A stretch of 15,966 nucleotides of DNA from DATLYB01 sp964502525. GTDB taxonomy: Bacteria; Bacteroidota; Bacteroidia; Chitinophagales; CAIOSU01. Below are positions 1-6,866 of this stretch, piece after piece. Under the pieces are notes generated by a model that saw only the letters and a program-made list of their open reading frames with translations, did no database searches and had not been told where the DNA came from. How positions within the stretch are numbered: the first letter of the stretch is position 1; every line of letters starts with the position of its first letter. The stretch covers positions 1 through 15,966 of the forward strand of contig CAZCXH010000114.1 in NCBI GenBank assembly GCA_964502525.1, read 5' to 3'. The translations under genes and the position numbers were made by a program.

Positions 1-835
1 CTTTGTAGAAGCGGGCGATTGGCTCGATCATCGAGCCTTCGAAATCGAGATCTTTGCCGGAGCCTGCATACTTCTTAATGATGTGGTCAACCAAATAAAA
101 GCCTGCGCCCGCATTTTTGCCTTCATCATCAATAGACGGCAGCAGGTTGATGATCCTTTTCTCGGAAATAACAAAAAACCCTGTTGCAAGAAGGTTATCG
201 CTCCTGTCAAACACGCCAATGGCGCTGCCCATGCCATGCTGGCTGGCAGCATCAATCAGCCGGTGAAGGTGTTCGTAGCCATACTCCCCCATTTCCGGAA
301 TTTTAATGCCGGTATTTGCTTTAAAAAATTCAATTACGTTCTTGGCGGTCAAATCGCAACGAATACTCAGGTTTCTCTTTTCAGCTTTATGAACATTGCG
401 CTGCGCATTTAAGTGATAACCGCTGCGCAGCTTATCATAAGGATGATTGAGGGCGAGGCAAAGATTGGTTCTTGGCGATATTTCAAACCCACCATGCTTC
501 ACGGGATTCATGTAATTGAGGTTGATCTCAATGAAGCGGAAGCGCGAAGGAATGGCATCGAGCAAAGATTTTAAAGCGGCTTCATCTATAGTACTCTCTG
601 AAAATGCGCCCAGTTGTTGCGTGAAAAAGGGCTGAAACAAGTAACGGATCAAAAATCTTTTTCGCCAAACGAGCGGAAAAACGATTTGATAATCATCTGC
701 CATCAAGCCATCCCAGCGGTCTGACACGCTGTCAAGATACCAGGTGTAGCCATAAGGCAAGCCGGAGGGCGATAGCCGGATGCAGTCATTCCACCTTGCC
801 TCATCAATCTCGTTTCTCTTTAAAAAAATGATCAT
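1..835 (-). CDS. FemAB/GNAT-type acyltransferase, C-terminus cut by window edge
   Basis: I translated this by hand: an open frame of about 278 codons from an ATG at 835 (MIIFLKRNEIDEARWNDCI) to the window edge with no stop, so the C-terminus is missing. It resembles FemAB-like / BioF2-like GNAT acyltransferases: an N-terminal half with 'SGLPYGYTWYLDSVSDRWDG', a middle 'LRSGYHLNAQRNVHKAEKR' resembling the basic region of this family, and a later part with 'ATGFFVISEKRIINLLPS' and 'DFEGSMIEPIARFYK', the usual region before the end of the GNAT fold. Such proteins move an acyl or aminoacyl group onto an amine in the cytoplasm. The start overlaps the deacetylase stop by 4 bases (ATGA), so the two are probably translationally coupled and may act on the same glycan. 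The family call is fairly secure; the substrate is unknown. Confidence 0.8.
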   Translation of the reverse strand, partial: MIIFLKRNEIDEARWNDCIRLSPSGLPYGYTWYLDSVSDRWDGLMADDYQIVFPLVWRKRFLIRYLFQPFFTQQLGAFSESTIDEAALKSLLDAIPSRFRFIEINLNYMNPVKHGGFEISPRTNLCLALNHPYDKLRSGYHLNAQRNVHKAEKRNLSIRCDLTAKNVIEFFKANTGIKIPEMGEYGYEHLHRLIDAASQHGMGSAIGVFDRSDNLLATGFFVISEKRIINLLPSIDDEGKNAGAGFYLVDHIIKKYAGSGKDLDFEGSMIEPIARFYK

Positions 836-2151
836 CGTTCACCGCTGAGAACATAATTTACCATGTCTTCATACACCTTCGTCCATCCCGACCACTCTTT
901 TTCTTCCGACAGGGAATTATTGTGCCATAGCGAAGTGAATGTCCCTCTGGCTTTTTTCACTTCGTCAATGATCGGATAGACGGCATCAGGAAATTGCCGC
1001 GGGGTGAGCTGATGGTAGTAGTTGAAAGTGGCGTCCATCACTTCAAAGGGATGAATTCTCAATTCTGTTTTGTTTTCATTCTCGAGATTGTAAAAATAAA
1101 AAGGAGAGCAAATGCCAGCCCTGAAGCCGGGCTGGGTTGCAAATCCCATGGTGTAATCATCCGTGATGCCGAAATCAATGAGCCTCTTGTAGGTGCCCGG
1201 GAATTCAAGCTTCAGAAAATGTTGCCTGCTTTTGCGGATATCCCTTTTCAGCAGCCGCGCGAGGCTATCAAGCTCTTTCTTCAGCTTCGAAGCATCCGAA
1301 TTGGAGGCAAATGAAGGATGAATCCCCACGTCAACCGTATCGGCAACCGATGTGATGAGCTGGCGGAATTCGGTGATGTTGATAGATATGTTTTTATCAT
1401 ATTCATCATAGTCGCCCACAAGGAAAAAATATACCGGTTTCAGGTTATGTTTCTGATGAAAATCATCCAGCCATTTGTATGTGTCGAAAGGGTCGCGCCT
1501 TGCCTTTGTCAGCACCATCAATCTCTCTCGCAGGGTTTCAAAGTCAAGATTGACCAGCGATCGCGTCAAGCCTCCCATATTTCTGATGAAGCCCTTGTTA
1601 AGATATGCGTAGGCGCTGTCAATGTCATAGGTCGGGATGAACTCAAATTCTTTTTCGGGGAAAATCATTTTCGGATAGCGTGCGGCTATCTTTTTCTTCA
1701 CCATCTCAGCATAATGATTCACTACCGGAAGCGAAAGGAACCCGTTGCGGAAGGCAAGGCTCTCCTGGGCAGGAAATCGGTTGTACCTGTCCTTTACATG
1801 CGGAAGATATTCTTCATAGCGGCTCGCCATGTAAAACCCGGCAGCAAAAGGATCAAAGGGGAGAGTTGAAGCATTCCGATTTTTTATTCTGAAAAATATT
1901 TTTGTTCCTTCATAATCTTCCACCTGGATGTTTTGAGGCTTCTCTCCTTTCTCAAACAACAATTGCACCGATTCAAAGAACAGCTCGTCAGCAACAGGCT
2001 CATTGCCATAACTTATCCTGGGGCTGCCTGCCGAAAGAAATTGATCTTTGCCGGAAGTAAGCTGAAACGGGACATCAAGAAGTTCTTTGAAGAATAACTC
2101 AAATGTGTAGCGAACGCGGTTGGTGATTTGGGGAACGTATATGGTGACCAC
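832..2151 (-). CDS. Polysaccharide deacetylase-family protein
   Basis: This 439-residue protein resembles Bacteroidota polysaccharide deacetylase-like (NodB-fold) proteins with an extra N-terminal domain (residues about 1-165, including 'FDPFAAGFYMASRYEEYLP'). The catalytic-type half starts at 'FIPTYDIDSAY' (172-181), where the metal-binding Asp pair is expected. It continues with 'VDVGIHPSFAS' (273-283), the usual place of the metal-binding His, then 'FRAGICSPFYFY' (343-354) and 'TSLWHNNSL' (406-414). No signal peptide is visible, so it may act in the cytoplasm on a glycan precursor, or may not be a true deacetylase. The start is GTG: a stop lies upstream in frame and the first internal Met is at residue 108, too far in. 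It sits 45 bases after the dehydrogenase-like gene and overlaps the acyltransferase gene, suggesting one transcript. Confidence 0.85.
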   Translation of the reverse strand: MVTIYVPQITNRVRYTFELFFKELLDVPFQLTSGKDQFLSAGSPRISYGNEPVADELFFESVQLLFEKGEKPQNIQVEDYEGTKIFFRIKNRNASTLPFDPFAAGFYMASRYEEYLPHVKDRYNRFPAQESLAFRNGFLSLPVVNHYAEMVKKKIAARYPKMIFPEKEFEFIPTYDIDSAYAYLNKGFIRNMGGLTRSLVNLDFETLRERLMVLTKARRDPFDTYKWLDDFHQKHNLKPVYFFLVGDYDEYDKNISINITEFRQLITSVADTVDVGIHPSFASNSDASKLKKELDSLARLLKRDIRKSRQHFLKLEFPGTYKRLIDFGITDDYTMGFATQPGFRAGICSPFYFYNLENENKTELRIHPFEVMDATFNYYHQLTPRQFPDAVYPIIDEVKKARGTFTSLWHNNSLSEEKEWSGWTKVYEDMVNYVLSGER

Positions 2152-2196
2152 TAAGTGTTCGGTTTGCTGTTTACAGTTGGCGAATAAATTTGATAT

Positions 2197-2859
2197 CTAA
2201 TAGAATGCCTCATCCTTTAAATACTTGGTCTTTAGCAACGGGCAAATCTTATACCGCTCATCATGCGTGTCATTATAAATGGCCGCAAGTGTTTCGTAAA
2301 CGTCTTTAATCCCTATTTTATCTGCCCACTCAAAAGGACCAAGCGGGTAGTTAGTGCCTGACTTCATTGCAAGATCCATGTCGTGGATGGAGGCTGTTCC
2401 TTCCTGAAGGGTGTAGCAGGCTTCATTAATTATCATGCAGATGATGCGGGGCGTCACCATTCCGGCTCTGTCATCCACAATGGAGTATTTCCAGTTGAAT
2501 TGCCGCATGAGATGCTTTGCGGTTCCTCCATTTTCATCCAACAGGCTGATTTCAGAAATTCCCCGGTCAATGAATCCCGGAAGAAAATTCATGCCGATGA
2601 GCGGGCACTTAATCCCTCCATATTCGCGAACGGCTTCGGACAATCTCTTCTTCACTGCTGCTGCAATCACGGGAATAGGACGGTTTCCGAAGTATTTGAT
2701 GTTACCGGGGAAATCATCAAAATTCAAATCAATGATGGCATCATAGCCTGCATGGTCAAATTCTTCCCAGAAAGGATGATAACGCGCTTCGGCATCAGCA
2801 GGCAGTTTTAAAGCAAGCTCATCAAATCTTTTTTTATCCCCTACCACCAGCGTTCTCAT
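2197..2859 (-). CDS. 3-hydroxyacyl-CoA dehydrogenase-like protein, probably catalytically altered
   Basis: The 220-residue protein has a clear 3-hydroxyacyl-CoA dehydrogenase C-terminal domain: 'IINEACYTLQEGTASIHDMD' (143-162) followed by 'AMKSGTNYPLGPFEWADKIG' (164-183), a classic signature of the family. The N-terminal part is short, and the usual glycine-rich NAD-binding loop is not seen near the start ('MRTLVVGDKKRF'). The catalytic His normally in a G-x-H-F-F-N-P context appears here as 'GMNFLPGF' (Asn91). The substrate-binding Asn of 'GFIVNR' appears as 'GMVTPR' (Pro137). It is shorter than the usual 280-300 residues. I infer either a divergent dehydrogenase or a non-catalytic relative; full enzymes of this family oxidise 3-hydroxyacyl-CoA. 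It is the first gene of the leftward group and is divergent from ridA across 40 bases. Confidence 0.82.
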   Translation of the reverse strand: MRTLVVGDKKRFDELALKLPADAEARYHPFWEEFDHAGYDAIIDLNFDDFPGNIKYFGNRPIPVIAAAVKKRLSEAVREYGGIKCPLIGMNFLPGFIDRGISEISLLDENGGTAKHLMRQFNWKYSIVDDRAGMVTPRIICMIINEACYTLQEGTASIHDMDLAMKSGTNYPLGPFEWADKIGIKDVYETLAAIYNDTHDERYKICPLLKTKYLKDEAFY

Positions 2860-2871
2860 AAGCGCATTTTA

Positions 2872-2879
2872 TATTTTTG
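2872..2879 (+). promoter_or_regulatory. Possible Bacteroidota -7 element upstream of ridA
   Basis: TATTTTTG matches the Bacteroidota -7 consensus TAnnTTTG and ends 20 bases before the ridA ATG, in the 40-base gap between divergent starts. No clear TTTG -33 box is present, only a weak TTC about 17 bases upstream, so this is a candidate only. Confidence 0.35.
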
Positions 2880-2899
2880 GCGGATAAAGATAGAAGCAA

Positions 2900-3289
2900 A
2901 TGGATAAGAAAACGATAATCCGCACGGACCGCGCCCCGCTGCCGATAGGACCCTACAACCAGGCGGTGCTGGCGGGAAATTTTCTGTTCGTGTCCGGCCA
3001 GATCGCGTTGACGCCCGACACGGGTGACCTGGTTACTGGCGATATTCAATCAGAAACCAGCCGCGTGATGGAAAATATCAGCGCCATCCTCGAAGCAGCG
3101 GGATTAGGATTTTCAGACGTTGTGAAGTCAACCATTTATCTCACCGACATCGGAAATTTTTCCATGGTGAATGAGGTTTACGGACGATATTTCAAGGATG
3201 AGTCAGCGCCTGCCCGCGAAACGGTGCAGGTGTCAAAGCTGCCCAGGAATGTAAACGTGGAAGTTTCCGTAATCGCGCTGAGGCGGTAA
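2900..3289 (+). CDS. ridA: RidA family enamine/imine deaminase
   Basis: This is a full-length 129-residue RidA (YjgF/YER057c/UK114) protein, the usual size. It hydrolyses reactive 2-aminoacrylate-type enamines and imines released by PLP enzymes such as threonine/serine dehydratase, and acts in the cytosol as a trimer. Visible family motifs are 'PIGPYNQAV' (15-23), 'FVSGQIALTPDTG' (30-42), 'VVKSTIYLTDIGNF' (74-87) and the C-terminal 'PARETVQVSKLPRNVNVEVS' (104-123). Arg106 matches the carboxylate-binding Arg105 of E. coli RidA and Glu121 matches Glu120, so it should be active. It stands alone on the plus strand between two leftward groups. Its stop codon is 2 bases from the asnB stop, with no recognisable terminator between the convergent genes. 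Confidence 0.96.
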   Translation: MDKKTIIRTDRAPLPIGPYNQAVLAGNFLFVSGQIALTPDTGDLVTGDIQSETSRVMENISAILEAAGLGFSDVVKSTIYLTDIGNFSMVNEVYGRYFKDESAPARETVQVSKLPRNVNVEVSVIALRR

Positions 3290-3291
3290 AC

Positions 3292-5073
3292 TCAGTTCCA
3301 ATGGCTATACCATTTCTCCATCACTGCCAGCTTCCAGAGCCGCCAATGATCTTTTGATTCAAGAAGGCTGCGGCAGTATCCGGATTGAACAATGCCATCT
3401 TTTATCAGGCGGCTTTTATCAAGTATTCCCTTGTAGCGGTTTATGGTCATATAGAAATCATCAGGTCCAACAAATCCTTGCTTAGGTCTCCGCAAAATTT
3501 TTTCGGGCAGAAAATGCTTTACATTTTCGTAGATCAGATATTTCGTAATGCCTGGCTTAAAATAAACAGTTTCCTTCGCCTGCAATACTTTTTCATACAA
3601 TTCATGGTCGAGAAACGGTACGCGAACTTCGAGCGAATTAGCCATGCTTGCCCGGTCCATTTTTGTCAGAACCTGCTCTCCCATGAAGCATTTAATATCC
3701 ATCACTTGGATGGACTTCAGCGGTGTCAGCGATTTATCAAAATGCTTCCTGTAGAACCAACCGGCATCCGCGGGTACGCAGGAATGCAATTCCGGTGACA
3801 AAAGATTTTTCAATTCCCGGGATTCAAATCTCCCCATCGCCATGGCCTGCCCGTAGAATTCAACAGTGTCAAAAGGAGTGGTATGGGTGAATTGATGGTA
3901 TAGCTTCTTAAAGCGTGATAACCGCAGGTGCAGATCAATAAATTCTTTTTGCCATGTATAGCCTCCAAACAACTCATCCGCCCCTTCACCGCTCATCACC
4001 GCTTTCACCTTCTGCACTGCCGCATGGCTCACCAGCCATGTTGGAAGAATTGAAATATCAGCAAGAGGCTCATCATACACAACAGGCATGATGTCGAGCA
4101 GGTCAAGGCTTTCGTCATCTTCCATAGTGACGGTAAGCGGCACGCCAAGCAAACCGGCAACGATTCTAGCATATTGATCTTCGCTTTCAGGCCAGCCTGT
4201 GAAACCGATGCTGAAAGTGTCCGGCTTATAGCCATGCTGCGTCAGATAGTAAACAACCGCAGAACTGTCGTACCCTCCGCTCAGGAACGACCCTACTGGC
4301 ACATCGCTGCGGGCATGGATGGCAACGGATTGCGAAATCATTTCACCAGTTTCCTTTGCCAGCTCCGCATCATTCTTGTTATGGTCACTGAAGGATAATT
4401 TCCAATATTCACTGATATCCGCTTTTCTTTTTGAGTAATCAAAAACAAGATAATGCGCGGGAGGCAGCTTACAGATGTTGCGCCAGATAGTTTTGGGCGA
4501 GGGAATGTAGCGGTAGGTAAAATAGTCGGAGAAGGAAGTGAAGTCAATCTCTCTTTTTACTTCACGGCATTTAAGAATCGCTTTTAATTCGGATGCAAAA
4601 GCCAAACAGGATTCGCTGTGGTGGTAGTAAAGGGGCTTGATGCCGAACCTGTCGCGGACGAGGAAAAGCCTCTTCTTGTTCAAATCGAGCAGGGCAAATG
4701 CAAACATTCCTTTCAAGTGGTTCACTACATCATATCCCCATTCTTCGTAACCGTGTATGATCGTTTCGGTATCAGTATGCGTTTTGAAAATGTGATAGCG
4801 CTTTTCCAACTCAGCCCTTAGCTCCACATAGTTGTAAATCTCCCCATTCAGGATTATCCAAATCGTTTCATCTTCATTGCACATCGGCTGCCTGCCTGCC
4901 GGAGAAAGGTCCAGAAACGAAAGCCGCCTGTGCCCGAAAGCGATGGAATGATTCTCATAGAATCCCACTCCCTCATCATCAGGGCCGCGATGGCGGATAG
5001 CATCGCGCATGGCGATGATTTCATTGTTTTCGACAGGTCTCTTAAAATTCAGGTAGCCCGCTATGCCGCACAT
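3292..5073 (-). CDS. asnB: AsnB-type glutamine-hydrolysing amidotransferase
   Basis: The 593-residue protein is a complete class II glutamine amidotransferase plus asparagine synthase. Cys2 in 'MCGIAGYLNF' is the glutaminase nucleophile. The glutaminase domain continues with 'RHRGPDDEG' (28-36), 'ILNGEIYNY' (74-82), 'DTETIIHGYE' (101-110) and 'RDRFGIKPLYY' (140-150). The synthetase domain has the ATP-binding PP-loop 'LSGGYDSS' (264-271), 'YDEPLADISILP' (333-344) and 'SGEGADELFGGY' (361-372). Free asparagine synthesis is the default activity of the family. In surface-glycan loci, AsnB relatives such as Pseudomonas WbpS amidate uronic acid carboxyls, and the position as last gene of a modification operon, 36 bases after a methyltransferase, makes such a role plausible. 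The sequence alone cannot separate the two roles. Confidence 0.93.
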   Translation of the reverse strand: MCGIAGYLNFKRPVENNEIIAMRDAIRHRGPDDEGVGFYENHSIAFGHRRLSFLDLSPAGRQPMCNEDETIWIILNGEIYNYVELRAELEKRYHIFKTHTDTETIIHGYEEWGYDVVNHLKGMFAFALLDLNKKRLFLVRDRFGIKPLYYHHSESCLAFASELKAILKCREVKREIDFTSFSDYFTYRYIPSPKTIWRNICKLPPAHYLVFDYSKRKADISEYWKLSFSDHNKNDAELAKETGEMISQSVAIHARSDVPVGSFLSGGYDSSAVVYYLTQHGYKPDTFSIGFTGWPESEDQYARIVAGLLGVPLTVTMEDDESLDLLDIMPVVYDEPLADISILPTWLVSHAAVQKVKAVMSGEGADELFGGYTWQKEFIDLHLRLSRFKKLYHQFTHTTPFDTVEFYGQAMAMGRFESRELKNLLSPELHSCVPADAGWFYRKHFDKSLTPLKSIQVMDIKCFMGEQVLTKMDRASMANSLEVRVPFLDHELYEKVLQAKETVYFKPGITKYLIYENVKHFLPEKILRRPKQGFVGPDDFYMTINRYKGILDKSRLIKDGIVQSGYCRSLLESKDHWRLWKLAVMEKWYSHWN

Positions 5074-5109
5074 TTAGCCGGTTTGGAGTTTGAAGTTGAG
5101 CTGACAAAC

Positions 5110-5985
5110 TTAACTGGCAGCCGGTATGCCGCCACCTTTTATTTCCGGCCTGTTCAGAAAATACAGGTGCTTGTCTTTGTTCAAATCATAAGGCGGCTTC
5201 ATAGCTTTGATTTCGTAGAAATCAACCGGGAAGACGTAGCCGTCCCATGTCAGGATTTTGGCGATGTCGAACAATTCCTGGAAGTCATTGGAAATAGTAA
5301 GATGCTCAAATTCATCCACTTTCACTTCCGGTGTTTTAATGAAAAGAATAATCAAATTCAACCCGCGTATGACGCGAAGAACTTCATAAAGGTCTGACAC
5401 ATGATAGCAGTAAGCCTTATTGATTTCACTGATGATTTTATCAATCTTCTTTCCGTCATCTTCGTTGGGATGTTCCCGTTTGAACAAATCCTTGATATAC
5501 AAAATTCCTCCGGGCTTCAACACGCGGAAGGCTTGCTCAATCAGAAGCGGCTTGTTGTCCGAATGTCCGAAGGATTCCAAAAACATCACGCGGTCAAATT
5601 TTTCCTTGCCATAAATTTTCTCCATTTCGTGATAGTCGCCCTGTCGGATGTTTACCATCCCCTTTAGGTTTTTGGAGGCAAGCACCTCTTTCGACTTCTC
5701 AACCTGGATTTCGGAAACGGTGACCCCTTCAATTTCAACATTCATTTTTGAAGTGAAGTAAGCGGCAGGGCCACCCACTCCACACCCGGCATCAAGAATC
5801 TTTTGCCCGTCTTTCAGTTCTGCATTCTGTATCGTGTAGTCAAGATAATTATTAACGTTGTTCGATCGGAAAGCCTGGATGATTTCTCCGTAAACCTTCA
5901 TGAATTTATCTGTATGCGTATTATAAAAAAACCGCACTTCCTCTGCGTTGCTTTTCTTTTTTCTGAGGCTCTGAATGAAATTCAT
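5110..5985 (-). CDS. Class I SAM-dependent methyltransferase, sterol/tocopherol MT-like
   Basis: The 291-residue protein has a Rossmann-type methyltransferase core. Motif I is 'ILDAGCGVGGPAAYF' (63-77), the SAM ribose-contacting acidic strand end is around 'EIEGVTVSEIQVEKS' (84-98), motif II is 'FDRVMFLESFGHS' (130-142) and motif III is 'VLKPGGILYIKDLF' (155-168). The 'GCGVGGPA...GVTVSEIQ' pattern is typical of the sterol-C24 / gamma-tocopherol / geranyl-diphosphate methyltransferase branch, but sugar and small-molecule methyltransferases can look alike. The C-terminal region (from about 200) is not recognised and probably shapes the acceptor site. It lies 19 bases after the dioxygenase gene and 36 before asnB, on one likely transcript. 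The acceptor is unknown. Confidence 0.88.
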   Translation of the reverse strand: MNFIQSLRKKKSNAEEVRFFYNTHTDKFMKVYGEIIQAFRSNNVNNYLDYTIQNAELKDGQKILDAGCGVGGPAAYFTSKMNVEIEGVTVSEIQVEKSKEVLASKNLKGMVNIRQGDYHEMEKIYGKEKFDRVMFLESFGHSDNKPLLIEQAFRVLKPGGILYIKDLFKREHPNEDDGKKIDKIISEINKAYCYHVSDLYEVLRVIRGLNLIILFIKTPEVKVDEFEHLTISNDFQELFDIAKILTWDGYVFPVDFYEIKAMKPPYDLNKDKHLYFLNRPEIKGGGIPAAS

Positions 5986-6004
5986 GAAGATGGAAAGGCT
6001 CGGT

Positions 6005-6832
6005 TCACTTTATTCTGTCAAGCACTTCTTCGATTTTCAATTGGGGAGGATTAAACTCGAACGATTTATCCGGTGTTTTGCTGTCCAGCATTCTATCGAA
6101 ATCCTTCTCAAAGAAAAACTCCGGTTTGACACTGAATACATCCACCCTGTTGCTGCCCTGATTTCTCCGGTAGTAGCAGGTGGAAGCATCAGTATGCAGC
6201 AGCCCGAAGTGAATCACAGGGCGAGGCACGGAAGTATGGTTTTGAAATGAGCCGTGAAGCATCTTGTCTTTATAGATCACCAGGTCACCGGCTTTTGCAT
6301 ATACGACCTGAATGTGTTTCATCAGGTCCGGTATCATCGGCTTGTAGGGCCACTCGGTGAACATCGGCAGGGGATAATCAAAAACCCGGTCGCTTTTCGG
6401 AACCACATAGAGCGCCCCATTCTCATTATTGATGTCCACGAGCGGTATCCAGCCGTTGCGGTATTCGAAACGGGATTCATCAAAAGCCGTGTAATCGCGG
6501 TGAAGTTCGCAGTTGCTATCTGTGGTGGGGTTTTTCACCATGAAGGAAGCCACAGGGATTTTGAAATCAATCAGCTTGCCTGAGAATTTTTCAGTTAAAA
6601 ACTTTCGCACCTGTTCGCTGACCTGCAAGCCGCGTTCTTCCGGCATATCATACAGGCTGTTCCACATGCTCTTTTCAAAGCGCGTGGCGGTATGCAACGA
6701 TCTGTATAGAGAATAATATTCCCTCACTTCATCATCAGAGAGAAATGACGGAACATGGACAAACCCATTTTCATTCAGCGGTTGTTCAATGTCCCGGTTT
6801 TTAAAACGCGCGTTAAGCATCTGGCTCCTCAT
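6005..6832 (-). CDS. Phytanoyl-CoA dioxygenase (PhyH)-like Fe(II)/2-oxoglutarate oxygenase
   Basis: The 275-residue protein matches the PhyH family of non-haem iron, 2-oxoglutarate dependent oxygenases, which usually hydroxylate small molecules. The N-terminus has the characteristic 'ENGFVHVPSFLSDDEVREYY' (21-40). The iron ligands can be read as His111 and Asp113 in 'ELHRDYTAF' and His193 in 'DKMLHGSFQNHT'. Arg204 in 'VPRPVIHFG' is placed to bind 2-oxoglutarate. 'GWIPLVDINNENGALYVVP' (127-145) is the conserved core strand region. All three metal ligands are present, so it should be active. It sits between the amidotransferase (34 bases upstream) and the methyltransferase (19 bases downstream). 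Substrate unknown: a sugar, a lipid, or an amino acid is possible. Confidence 0.88.
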   Translation of the reverse strand: MRSQMLNARFKNRDIEQPLNENGFVHVPSFLSDDEVREYYSLYRSLHTATRFEKSMWNSLYDMPEERGLQVSEQVRKFLTEKFSGKLIDFKIPVASFMVKNPTTDSNCELHRDYTAFDESRFEYRNGWIPLVDINNENGALYVVPKSDRVFDYPLPMFTEWPYKPMIPDLMKHIQVVYAKAGDLVIYKDKMLHGSFQNHTSVPRPVIHFGLLHTDASTCYYRRNQGSNRVDVFSVKPEFFFEKDFDRMLDSKTPDKSFEFNPPQLKIEEVLDRIK

Positions 6833-6866
6833 CAGTTCACAAAGTTAGGTCACTTTGCCCATGGCG

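Noticed and set aside
83..412. Plus-strand 109-residue frame and minus-strand 75-residue frame at the left edge
   Set aside because: Both overlap the long minus-strand acyltransferase frame that is open from 835 to the edge and has family-like motifs; the short frames have none.
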